The translations under genes and the position numbers were made by a program. Shown piece by piece: positions 1 to 12,165 of a stretch of 25,557 nucleotides of DNA (positions are counted from its first letter, which is position 1; every line of letters starts with the position of its first letter). The notes beneath the pieces are model-generated. The model was not told the origin of the DNA. It did no database searches and saw only the letters and a list, made by a program, of their open reading frames with translations. Location: contig CAMPJJ010000084.1 of assembly GCA_946886855.1 (NCBI GenBank), positions 1 through 25,557 of the forward strand. Reading direction: 5' to 3'. This stretch comes from an uncultured Roseateles sp. GTDB lineage: Bacteria; Pseudomonadota; Gammaproteobacteria; Burkholderiales; Burkholderiaceae.

Positions 1-120
1 GCTGGGATCGCGGCGGTGACCGCGGCGATCGGGGCGACCGCGGCGGCGATCGGGGCGACCACGGCCATGGTCACGGCCGGCATCGCGACTGACAGACGGG
101 CTGCGGGGCCTCGCGTATAG
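1..120 (+). other. Possible 3' end of an unidentified gene at the window edge
   Basis: Frame 1 of the + strand is open from the first base to a TAG at 118-120. It encodes about 39 residues rich in Ala, Ile, Gly and Thr, with a 7-residue period, ending in a basic tail (DRRAAGPRV). The opposite strand is also open from an ATG at 83 running off the window, giving a hydrophobic Ala/Val/Ile/Pro N-terminus resembling a signal peptide. Both readings come from the same GC-rich repeat, and neither has a recognisable domain. I cannot decide between the end of a + gene, the start of a - gene, or non-coding repeat. Confidence 0.25.
22..60. repeat. Short tandem repeat, 21-bp period
   Basis: An 18-bp unit (GCGGCGATCGGGGCGACC) occurs at 22-39 and again, identical, at 43-60, a 21-bp period equal to seven codons. 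Degenerate partial copies flank it at 1-21 and 61-66. The array is probably longer outside the window. Confidence 0.7.
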
Positions 121-121
121 T
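116..121 (+). promoter_or_regulatory. Candidate -10 box (TATAGT)
   Basis: TATAGT is a 5/6 match to the sigma-70 -10 consensus and stands out in GC-rich DNA. It would start a transcript near 128 and leave a leader of about 38 nt before the ATG at 166. No good -35 box lies at 16-18 bp. It overlaps the TAG that closes the upstream open frame. Confidence 0.35.
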
Positions 122-165
122 GGTTGGCTTGCACACCTGCAAGGTGTGATTCACAGCGCCGACGT

Positions 166-459
166 ATGTTCGCCAAAGTCCTCGCCGCTCTCGGTCTGCT
201 GACCTGCGTGTTCCTCGCGATCGACATGGCTTTGCCGCGCCGGCATCAACTGGCCTGGCGCGGCTGGTTGAAGCGGACCGGACTTCGCATGAGCCAGTTC
301 AGCCTGCGAGGTCGCTTCAATTCCCGCGACCGCCGCCGCGCGGCCCACGATGCGGCGCTCGACGCGATCGCCCGCGCGAAGCATCGCTCGGGCACCTGGG
401 ACGGCAACGTCTATCACGGCGACGATTTCGAGCAGCGGCAGCGGCGCAAGCCGCATTGA
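166..459 (+). CDS. Small membrane-anchored hypothetical protein
   Basis: Encodes 97 residues from the ATG at 166. The frame could extend to a TTG at 124, but those 14 extra residues (Cys, Arg, polar) do not look like an N-terminus, whereas the ATG leads straight into a basic residue and a hydrophobic helix (about residues 3-20, AKVLAALGLLTCVFLAIDMA). The rest is hydrophilic and strongly basic (many Arg), so a cytoplasmic tail behind one membrane anchor is likely. No catalytic motif is visible and I do not recognise the family. It lies 37 bp before the VOC-protein gene on the same strand and may be co-transcribed with it. Translation is supported mainly by the membrane segment and by the high-GC codon pattern. 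Confidence 0.6.
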   Translation: MFAKVLAALGLLTCVFLAIDMALPRRHQLAWRGWLKRTGLRMSQFSLRGRFNSRDRRRAAHDAALDAIARAKHRSGTWDGNVYHGDDFEQRQRRKPH

Positions 460-496
460 GCACGCCGCACGGCCCGATCGATCCGGAAGTGCCGCG

Positions 497-880
497 ATGG
501 CCGTCCTCGATCACCTCATCCTGAAGGTCAACGACCTCGCCGACAGCGTCGCGTTCTACGTCGGCATCCTCGGCTTCTCGAACGAAGGCGAATCGGGTCC
601 GTTCACGGTGATCCGCGTCGGCCGTGACTGCCAGTTGCAGCTGGCGCCCTGGGGCACGCCCGGCATGGAGCACTACGCGTTCTCGGTGTCACCCAAAGAG
701 TTCGAAGACATCTTCCAACGCGTGAAGGCCGCCGGCATCGACTACGGACCGAGCTTCCACGCAGTCGGCACCAACACCGGCCCCGGTGAAGAGATCGGCG
801 CCCGCGGCGCGGCGCCGACGCTCTACTTCAACGATCCCAACAAGCATCTGATCGAGATCAGGGCGTATCCGGTGGTGTGA
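497..880 (+). CDS. VOC / glyoxalase-fold metalloprotein
   Basis: Encodes 127 residues from the ATG at 497; the frame is open upstream to 350, but the leading segment is low-quality Arg/Ser sequence and the family begins at MAVLDHLILKV. The protein has the paired beta-alpha-beta-beta-beta arrangement of the vicinal oxygen chelate (VOC) superfamily, one monomer of about 125 residues. The expected metal ligands are visible: His6 (DHLIL), His59 (MEHYAF) and Glu120 (HLIEIR), the 2-His-1-carboxylate set used by glyoxalase I, FosA-type thiol transferases and extradiol dioxygenases. The end, FNDPNKHLIEIR, is the usual VOC C-terminal signature. The substrate cannot be told from sequence; a glyoxalase or dioxygenase-like role is possible. 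It converges on the uvrA gene, 41 bp away. Confidence 0.88.
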   Translation: MAVLDHLILKVNDLADSVAFYVGILGFSNEGESGPFTVIRVGRDCQLQLAPWGTPGMEHYAFSVSPKEFEDIFQRVKAAGIDYGPSFHAVGTNTGPGEEIGARGAAPTLYFNDPNKHLIEIRAYPVV

Positions 881-921
881 AGGGCCGGGTTCGAGCGTCC
901 GCCGAAGCGGTCGCCCGAAGT

Positions 922-6558
<5,637 letters not shown>

Positions 6559-6914
6559 GTGGTGTCGGCTCTCGCGCTTCGAAAAAGGCAGTGGGCGATG
6601 ATTCTAGGGAGCGCCGGACCCTGGATTGGCAGCAGGGACCGAACGGCGGGGCGAAGCGGGGGACGACCGGCGCCGTGGCGTCCGCCACGACACAGTGGTA
6701 AGCAAATGCAAGCAGACCACCGCTCAGGAAGCCTTCGACTACCTCTTGTCAAGGCCTCCGATTGATGACTTCCGCACACTTGCTAGTCTTCAGGGCGTGC
6801 GGCAACAATGGACCCCGTCGTCGCCGAGCAACACCCGCTCCCGGCTCCACCCGAACGGCGGACGATTTTTTAGGGAAAACCCGCATCCCGATCGGATCGG
6901 GGACGACAAGCGAC
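6559..6914. other. Intergenic region between divergent uvrA and response regulator
   Basis: This 356-bp gap is less GC-rich than its surroundings in the part near 6690-6800. It should hold the promoters of both flanking genes. For uvrA the best box is TAGAAT (see separate entry); a perfect TTGACA also occurs on the - strand at 6752-6747 but has no -10 partner. For the response regulator, TTGATG (6762-6767) and TAGTCT (6784-6789) are 16 bp apart, each a partial match, leaving a leader of about 120 nt. No SOS (LexA) box of the CTGT-N8-ACAG type was seen. The frame of the response regulator is open back to 6762, but the extra residues look random. Confidence 0.5.
6601..6606 (-). promoter_or_regulatory. 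Candidate -10 box for uvrA (TAGAAT)
   Basis: Read on the - strand, TAGAAT matches the -10 consensus at 5 of 6 positions and would place the transcript start near 6594, about 36 nt ahead of the uvrA ATG. No convincing -35 hexamer lies at the right distance, so this rests on the -10 box alone. Confidence 0.35.
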
Positions 6915-7454
6915 ATGGACAGAAACGACGGCCATCCCTTTTCCGAGGTTCCCGAGATCTCCGAGACCGCGCTCGTCTTGATGACGTCGGATGCGTCCGC
7001 GAAGCCGGCGCCCCCGTCGACGATGACCGATGCGTCCGTGTCCGGCCAACGCCCGGCCCCCGGCGAGCCCTTCGTGCTGCTGGTCGAGGACAACCCGATC
7101 AACCAGGTCGTCGCGCTGGAGTTCCTGGCGCTGATGGGGCTGAAGACCCAGCTCGCGCGCAACGGCCAGGAGGCGCTGGACCTGTGCGAGCAGGCCGCTC
7201 CCAGCCTGGTGCTGATGGACATCCAGATGCCGGGCATGGACGGCCTGGAATGCGCGCGCCGGCTGCGGGAGCAGCAGGCCCAGGGCCGGCTGCCGCGATT
7301 CCCGATCCTGGCGCTGACGGCGCACGCGCTGGACAGCGACGTCGCGGACAGCCTGAAGGCCGGCATGGACGAGCACCTGACCAAGCCGCTCGACTTCCTG
7401 ACGCTGCGCCGCCGCCTGGCGCGCTGGCTGGATCTGCCGCAGCTCAACGACTGA
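6915..7454 (+). CDS. Stand-alone response regulator (receiver domain only)
   Basis: Encodes 179 residues from the ATG at 6915. Residues 1-50 are Pro/Ser/Ala-rich and probably unstructured. Residues 52-175 form a CheY-like receiver domain: acidic pair Glu58-Asp59 (LLVEDN), phospho-acceptor Asp102 in LMDIQMPGMDG, Thr135 in ALTAHA, and Lys157 in HLTKP. There is no output domain. The sequence style (MPGMDG, ALTAHA) is that of receiver domains attached to hybrid histidine kinases, so it likely takes phosphate from a hybrid kinase or passes it on through protein contact. No cognate kinase is in the window. It stands alone between divergent uvrA and the convergent hydrolase gene, so its pathway is unknown. 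An earlier in-frame ATG at 6762 exists, but the extra 51 residues look like translated non-coding DNA. Confidence 0.88.
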   Translation: MDRNDGHPFSEVPEISETALVLMTSDASAKPAPPSTMTDASVSGQRPAPGEPFVLLVEDNPINQVVALEFLALMGLKTQLARNGQEALDLCEQAAPSLVLMDIQMPGMDGLECARRLREQQAQGRLPRFPILALTAHALDSDVADSLKAGMDEHLTKPLDFLTLRRRLARWLDLPQLND

Positions 7455-7464
7455 CCCCCAAGAA

Positions 7465-7483
7465 TCGTCCCGACGAGGGACGA
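7465..7483 (+). terminator. Hairpin after the response regulator gene
   Basis: TCGTCCC-GACGA-GGGACGA forms a perfect 7-bp stem with a 5-nt loop, 10 bp past the stop codon. No T-run follows, so it is not a textbook intrinsic terminator; it could stabilise the 3' end or aid Rho-dependent stopping. A wider GACCCCC / GGGGGTC pair (7453-7459, 7518-7524) encloses it. Confidence 0.35.
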
Positions 7484-7631
7484 GGCGTCGCCACAACGGG
7501 TGATCAGCCGTTATTTCGGGGGTCCTTGATCGCGCGCAAAGCTTCCTACTTCAAGTTGCGCCGCGAGGTTCGGTATGGCCGGATCCTCGGAGTCGTCGAC
7601 GAGGGCCACGAGCATCCTCTGAAGACGCAGG

Positions 7632-8486
7632 TCAACTGGATCTGACATTGTCGAGAAACCGCTGCACGATCGCGAAGTGCTCCGGCACGTTCAGCGCCGG
7701 CGCGTGGCCGCAGCCGGGAATCGTCACGACCTCCGCCCGCGGACCGCGCACGCGCATCGCGTCGGCCGTCTCCGGCAACAGCAGATCCGAGCTTTCCCCG
7801 CGCAGGCAGAGCACCGGCAGGCTCAGCGAGTCCCACTCGGTCCAGCGTTTGTAATCGTCCGGATGGACGAAGAACTGGCGCACCATCGCCGGGTCGTAAT
7901 GCGGCGTCACGCGCCCGTCGGGCAGTCGACGCACCGAACTCTCCGTCAGCCGGCGCCACTGCGCGTCGCTCATCCAGCCGTAGGGCTGATAGATCTGGCG
8001 GAAGTACTGCTCCAACGCCGACACGGTGTCGAAGGCCGACGGCGAGCCCGCATAGCTGCGGATGCGCTGGATCGCCGGCTCGGCGAGCTCCGGCCCGATG
8101 TCGTTGAGCACCAGCCGCCGGATGCGCCCGCGCAGCGCGGTCGCCGCGGCCAGCAGCCCGATCGCGCCGCCCATCGAGGTCCCGACCCAGTGGAACGTCT
8201 CGAGCCCCAGTTGATCGACGAGCGCCACCGCCAGCTTCACGTAGAACGCCAGGCAATACTCGTTGTCCGGATCCGGACTCCACTGCGACAGCCCTCGTCC
8301 GAGGGTGTCCGGACACACCACGAAGTAGCGGCCCGTCCCCGCCAGGTGGGCCGCCAGCTCGTCCATGTCGCGCCCGGTCCGTGCCAGGCCGTGCCAGGCG
8401 ATCACCGGCTCGGCACCCGCGTCGCCCCAGGCTTGGAAATGAATCTCGCGGCCTTCGCAGCGCAGGTAGTTCGACGTCGACTTCAC
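7632..8486 (-). CDS. Alpha/beta hydrolase, candidate 3-hydroxybutyrate-oligomer hydrolase
   Basis: Encodes 284 residues from a GTG at 8486. The start is fixed by an AGGAGG Shine-Dalgarno five bases upstream and by a GTGA overlap with the livM stop, meaning translational coupling. No signal peptide is present, so it acts in the cytoplasm. Alpha/beta hydrolase features: oxyanion HG at 32-33 (AWHGLARTG), nucleophile Ser104 in GTSMGG, acid Asp234 (ESSDLLLP) and His261 (GCGHAPAL). A cap region lies at about 135-215. It is the last gene of the operon that carries an extracellular PHB depolymerase and a Liv-type transporter. Depolymerases of this kind release dimers and short oligomers, and intracellular oligomer hydrolases of about 30 kDa are known in Burkholderiales, so cleavage of imported 3-hydroxybutyrate oligomers is my inference. 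The sequence alone supports only ester hydrolase. Confidence 0.85.
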   Translation of the reverse strand: MKSTSNYLRCEGREIHFQAWGDAGAEPVIAWHGLARTGRDMDELAAHLAGTGRYFVVCPDTLGRGLSQWSPDPDNEYCLAFYVKLAVALVDQLGLETFHWVGTSMGGAIGLLAAATALRGRIRRLVLNDIGPELAEPAIQRIRSYAGSPSAFDTVSALEQYFRQIYQPYGWMSDAQWRRLTESSVRRLPDGRVTPHYDPAMVRQFFVHPDDYKRWTEWDSLSLPVLCLRGESSDLLLPETADAMRVRGPRAEVVTIPGCGHAPALNVPEHFAIVQRFLDNVRSS

Positions 8487-9568
8487 GATCCCCTCCTCGA
8501 CTGCCGCAGCCGCCCGACCAGCCCGTTCGGGAAGTGGTACACCGCCAGCACGAACAGCACCCCCAACCACAGCAGCCAGCGCTCGGGCGCGATCAGCTGC
8601 GACAGCACCGGCAGGCCCTCCACCGCCGAAGCGCCGACGCGCATCAGGTCCTGCAGATAACTCTGCGCCAGCACGAACAGCGCGCTGCCGATCACCGCGC
8701 CGTAGATCGTGCCCATGCCGCCGATCACGACGATCAGCAGGATGTCCAGCATGATCTCGAAGGACAGCGAGGTGTCCGGCCCGTTGTAGCGCAGCCAGAT
8801 CGCCAGCAGCGCGCCGGCCAGGGTTGCGAAGACCGCCGCCAGCAGCGTCGACAGCGTCCGGTAGGTCACCAGCCGGTAGCCGATCGCCTCGGCGCGGAAG
8901 TCGTTGTCGCGGATGGCCTGCAGCACGCGGCCGAATGGGGAGTTGACGATGCGCAGCAGCGCCAGCACCAGCATCACCGTCGCGACGAACAGCAGGTAGT
9001 AGCACAGCAGCCGGCCGTCGATGGCCACGCCGAGCACGGGGGACTCGAAGAACTCGGTCGACGGCGAGAGCAGCGCCGGCAGGCGGAAGTTGAGGCCGTC
9101 TTCCCCCCCGGTGAGGTCGGACAGCTGCGAGGCCAATCCCTGGAACGCCGCCGCGACGGCCAGCGTGATCATCGCGAAGAAGATCGCCTTCACGCGCAGC
9201 GAGAACAGCCCGATGACGAGCGCGAGCAGCAGCGACAGCGCCAGCGCCCCGCCGATGCCGACGGCGAGCGCCGGGAAGCCCGGCGCCATCCGCGAGCTCG
9301 CGATGGCGACACCGTAGGCGCCGATGCCGAAGAACATCGTGTGCGCGAAGCTGACGATGCCGGTGTAGCCGAGCAGCAGGTCGTAGCTGGCCACGAGCAC
9401 GATGAACACGAGGATCTTGGCTGCGACGTTGAGCGCCCGGGTCCCGGGGAAGACAAACGGCGCGAGGGCGAGTCCGAAGACGACGAGCAGCAGCAGCGCG
9501 GCCAGCACCCGGCTGCGGGGCAGGTCGTGTGAAAGAAGCGAACGCAGCAGGGATCGGAGGAGGCGCAT
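8483..9568 (-). CDS. livM: Liv-type ABC transporter permease LivM
   Basis: Encodes 361 residues, an integral inner-membrane permease of the branched-chain amino acid (LIV/HAAT) ABC family. After a basic N-terminus (MRLLRSLLRSLLSH) come many hydrophobic segments. The family motif GYTGIVSFAHTMFFGIGAY is seen near residues 67-85, and the cytoplasmic coupling stretch (LGVAIDGRLLCYYLL... FGRVLQAIRDNDFRAEAIGY) near the middle contacts the ATPases. The C-terminus VLAVYHFPNGLVGRL matches LivM. It follows livH by 16 bp and its stop overlaps the GTG of the hydrolase. It would pair with LivH to form the channel. In this operon the substrate is more likely 3-hydroxybutyrate or its oligomers than amino acids (inference from context). 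Confidence 0.93.
   Translation of the reverse strand: MRLLRSLLRSLLSHDLPRSRVLAALLLLVVFGLALAPFVFPGTRALNVAAKILVFIVLVASYDLLLGYTGIVSFAHTMFFGIGAYGVAIASSRMAPGFPALAVGIGGALALSLLLALVIGLFSLRVKAIFFAMITLAVAAAFQGLASQLSDLTGGEDGLNFRLPALLSPSTEFFESPVLGVAIDGRLLCYYLLFVATVMLVLALLRIVNSPFGRVLQAIRDNDFRAEAIGYRLVTYRTLSTLLAAVFATLAGALLAIWLRYNGPDTSLSFEIMLDILLIVVIGGMGTIYGAVIGSALFVLAQSYLQDLMRVGASAVEGLPVLSQLIAPERWLLWLGVLFVLAVYHFPNGLVGRLRQSRRGS
8492..8497 (-). promoter_or_regulatory. Strong ribosome binding site inside the end of livM
   Basis: AGGAGG lies five bases before the GTG at 8486, inside the last codons of livM. It decides the hydrolase start and shows that the gene is meant to be translated with livM. Confidence 0.75.
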
Positions 9569-9584
9569 GAGGATGTCGCTCCGC

Positions 9585-10655
9585 TCAACGGTGGCCGACC
9601 GGATACAGGCCCTGCGGCCGCCACAGCAGCACGGCGACCATCAGCCCGATGTTGGAGAACAGCGCCACCTTCGGCGCGAGGAAGCCGCAGTAGTTGGCCA
9701 TCAGCCCGACCAGCAGCGCCCCCACGAAGCAGCCCAGCGTCGAGCCCAGCCCGCCGATGATGATCACGATGAAGATCAGCGTGTTGACCTGCGCGCCGAT
9801 CTGCGGGACCACGCTCTGCTGGTAGAGCCCCCACAGCACGCCGCCCAGGCCCGCCAGGCCGGAGCCGGCGACGAAGACCGCCACGAACAGCCGCCGGATG
9901 CGATAGCCCAGGCTCTCGACCATCTCTCGGTCCTGGACGCCGGCGCGGATCAGCAGGCCGAGCTTGGTGCGGTTGAGCAGCCACAGCAGCCCGACGAAGA
10001 CGGCCAGACCGACGACGACGGCCAGCAGCCGGAACTTCTCGACCGCGACGTCGCCGACCACGAGCGCGCCGCGCAGCGATTCGGGCGGCTGCAACGGGAT
10101 CATCTGGGCGCCCCAGACCAGTTTGATCAGTTCCTCGCCGATGATCATCCCGCCCATCGTGATCAGGATCTGCTTCAGGTGCATGCCGTAGACGGGACGC
10201 ACCAGCACGCGCTCGAAGACCAGGCCCAGGGCGGCCGCGCTGACGATGCCCGCCAGCGCCGCGACGGCGACCGCGGCGAGGTTGAGCGTCAGCGACGGAC
10301 TCGACACGAAGCCCCCGTAGGCGTTCATGGCGCCCATCACCGTCGTCGCGACGAAGGCGCCGAGCGCGATGAACACGCCGTGGCCGAAGTTCAGCACGTC
10401 CATCAGGCCGAAGACCAGCGTCAGGCCCGAGGCGATGACGAAGACGATCAGCCCCATCGCGAGACCGGCGATCGTCAGCGTGGCCCAGCTCGACATCGAG
10501 CCGATCAGCGGCAGGGCCGCCAGCGCCAGCGCGACGACCAGCAGCAGCGGGATCGCGTCGAAGCGGGCCCTGGGAACGGGATCGACCGGGTTCGGGTTCG
10601 CCAGCGGATGCGGATGCGGATGCGATTGCGGATGCGTTTGCGGATTCGGGGTCAT
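9585..10655 (-). CDS. livH: Liv-type ABC transporter permease LivH with His/Pro-rich N-terminus
   Basis: Encodes 356 residues from the ATG at 10655, which overlaps the livF stop as ATGA. The partner permease of LivM: hydrophobic from about residue 35 on, with the LivH signature GLTLVFGLMDVLNFGHGVFIALGA and, later, GYRIRRLFVAVFVAGSGLAGLGG near the ATPase-contact loop. Unusual is a hydrophilic extension of about 30 residues ahead of the first helix, MTPNPQTHPQSHPHPHPLAN and onward, with four His and alternating Pro, encoded by a hexamer-like DNA repeat. LivH proteins normally begin close to the first membrane helix. An alternative start is not obvious: no later Met precedes the first helix, and the ATGA overlap favours 10655. 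Role: channel half of the operon's importer in the inner membrane. Confidence 0.93.
   Translation of the reverse strand: MTPNPQTHPQSHPHPHPLANPNPVDPVPRARFDAIPLLLVVALALAALPLIGSMSSWATLTIAGLAMGLIVFVIASGLTLVFGLMDVLNFGHGVFIALGAFVATTVMGAMNAYGGFVSSPSLTLNLAAVAVAALAGIVSAAALGLVFERVLVRPVYGMHLKQILITMGGMIIGEELIKLVWGAQMIPLQPPESLRGALVVGDVAVEKFRLLAVVVGLAVFVGLLWLLNRTKLGLLIRAGVQDREMVESLGYRIRRLFVAVFVAGSGLAGLGGVLWGLYQQSVVPQIGAQVNTLIFIVIIIGGLGSTLGCFVGALLVGLMANYCGFLAPKVALFSNIGLMVAVLLWRPQGLYPVGHR
10604..10649 (-). repeat. GGATGC-type microsatellite coding the LivH His/Pro tail
   Basis: On the + strand the unit GCGGAT recurs with small variants (GCGGAT, GCGGAT, GCGATT, GCGGAT, GCGTTT, GCGGAT) over about 45 bp. In the coding direction it gives repeating CAT-CCG style codons for His-Pro. 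Slippage by one unit would keep the reading frame, so the tail length may vary between strains. Confidence 0.7.
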
Positions 10656-11413
10656 TGGTGTGCCGCCAGGGAGAGGCCGAGCAGCCGCTGCTGCAGCGCC
10701 TCGTCGTCGGCCAGATCGGCCATGCGGCCGGCATGTGCGACGCGGCCGTCGTCCATCACGGCCACGCCGTCGCCCAGCGCGCGGGCGACCATGAAGTTCT
10801 GCTCGACCAGCAGCAGCGTCGTGCGCGCGCCGTCGCGGCCGCGCTTGATCTCGCCAAGCGCGTCGATGAGCTTGCGGATGATCGCCGGTGCCAGCCCCTT
10901 GGTCGGCTCGTCGATCAGCAGCAGCCGGCGCGGCTCGACCATCGCGCGCGCGATCGCCAGCATCTGCTTCTGCCCGCCGCTGAGCTTGCCGGCCGGATAC
11001 AGCCAGAACTTGCGCAACGCGGGGAACAGCCCGAACAGCCACTCCAGCCGCGCGGTGTCGAGGTCATCGAGCGAGCGCGCCTTCCGTGCGGCCAGCAACA
11101 GGTTCTCGCGCACCGTCAGGTCGCCGAAGATGCCCATGTTCTCGGGCACGTAGGCGATGTCCAGACGCGCGATCTCCGGCGTCGGCGCGGCCTGGATCTC
11201 TCGACCGTCGAACAGCACGCGGCCCGCGCTCGCGCGCCACAGGCCCATCACCGTGCGCAGCGTCGTCGTCTTGCCCGCGCCGTTGCGGCCCAGCAGCATC
11301 GTGACCTCGCCCTCGACGACGGCCAGATCGACGCCATGCAGGATGTGATACGCCCCGATGTGCGTGTGCACGCCTTCCAGGCGCAGCAGGGTCTTGGGCA
11401 TCGACGCGCTCAT
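10652..11413 (-). CDS. livF: Liv-type ABC transporter ATPase LivF
   Basis: Encodes 253 residues. ABC ATPase with Walker A GRNGAGKTT at 42-50, signature LSGGQ at 144-148 and Walker B LLLIDEP at 164-170. The H-loop position reads LLVEQN, with Gln in place of His, which is normal for LivF and separates it from LivG. The C-terminal stretch GRVAHAGRMADLADDEALQQRLLGL fits the family. It starts by an ATGA overlap with livG; a second Met at residue 5 (MPKTLL) is a possible alternative start. LivF pairs with LivG under the LivHM permease and drives uptake by ATP hydrolysis on the cytoplasmic face. Confidence 0.95.
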   Translation of the reverse strand: MSASMPKTLLRLEGVHTHIGAYHILHGVDLAVVEGEVTMLLGRNGAGKTTTLRTVMGLWRASAGRVLFDGREIQAAPTPEIARLDIAYVPENMGIFGDLTVRENLLLAARKARSLDDLDTARLEWLFGLFPALRKFWLYPAGKLSGGQKQMLAIARAMVEPRRLLLIDEPTKGLAPAIIRKLIDALGEIKRGRDGARTTLLLVEQNFMVARALGDGVAVMDDGRVAHAGRMADLADDEALQQRLLGLSLAAHQ

Positions 11414-12165
11414 GCCGCCTCCGGCATGGCGAGCCCCAGATACGCGCTCTGCACGACCGGCGAGGCGATCACCGCTTCGGGCTCGCCGTCCGCGACCAAC
11501 TGTCCGTTGTGCAGCACGACGATGCGATCGGCCAGCGCCCGAACCACGTCCATCTTGTGCTCCACCAGCAGGATCGTGTGCGCTCCTTCGGCCTTCAGCG
11601 CGCGAATCAGGTCGAGGATCACCGGCACCTCGTCGACGCTCATGCCTGCGGTGGGTTCGTCGAACAGGTAGACCTTGGGCTTGAGCGCCATCAGCATCGC
11701 CACTTCCAGCTTGCGCTGGTCGCCGTGCGGCAGGCTCGCGGCGGTCGCATCGACGCGATGACCGAGCCGCACACGCTCGACGATCGCGCGCGCCTCTTCG
11801 ATCAGCTCACGATGGTGGAGCCAGACGGACAGCATTCGCAGGCCCTCGCCGCGCCGTGACTGCACGGCCAGACGCACGTTCTCCAGCACGCTCAGGCTCG
11901 GGAACAGCTGCGTCAGCTGGAAGGCGCGCCCCAGTCCCCGCCGCGTTCGCAGCGGCGCGGCCAGGCGCGTCAGGTCTTCGCCGTCCAGCAGCACGCGGCC
12001 GGCGCTCGCAGCGAGCTGACCGGAAATCAGGTTGAAGTAGGTCGTCTTGCCGGCGCCATTGGGCCCGACGATGGCCGTCAGCGTGCCCGGATGGAAGGCG
12101 CAGCTGACACGGTCCACCGCCGTGTGCCCGCCGAAGCGGATGGTGAGGTCGCGGGTCTCCAGCAT
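11410..12165 (-). CDS. livG: Liv-type ABC transporter ATPase LivG
   Basis: Encodes 251 residues. ABC ATPase with Walker A GPNGAGKTT at 34-42, Q-loop Gln83 (AFQLTQLF), signature LPHGDQ at 145-150, Walker B VYLFDE at 165-170 and H-loop His203 (LLVEHKMDVV). The LPHGDQ signature replaces canonical LSGGQ; LivG proteins usually read LSHGEQ, so this is a mild family-typical change. The ATG at 12165 shares one base with the stop of the PHB depolymerase gene (TGATG), so livG translation is probably coupled to that gene. With LivF it powers the importer. Confidence 0.94.
   Translation of the reverse strand: MLETRDLTIRFGGHTAVDRVSCAFHPGTLTAIVGPNGAGKTTYFNLISGQLAASAGRVLLDGEDLTRLAAPLRTRRGLGRAFQLTQLFPSLSVLENVRLAVQSRRGEGLRMLSVWLHHRELIEEARAIVERVRLGHRVDATAASLPHGDQRKLEVAMLMALKPKVYLFDEPTAGMSVDEVPVILDLIRALKAEGAHTILLVEHKMDVVRALADRIVVLHNGQLVADGEPEAVIASPVVQSAYLGLAMPEAA

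Noticed and set aside
6747..6752. Perfect -35 hexamer TTGACA on the - strand upstream of uvrA
   Set aside because: No -10-like sequence at 16-18 bp and nearly 190 bp from the gene; probably chance.
6559..6914. SOS (LexA) box for the tandem uvrA
   Set aside because: No CTGT-N8-ACAG or similar dyad was found in the upstream region; SOS control of this copy is not supported by sequence.
7511..7615. 34-codon - strand open frame after the hydrolase (starts MLVALVDDSED)
   Set aside because: No properly spaced ribosome site, too short to test by codon use, no recognised family; more likely 3' non-coding sequence.
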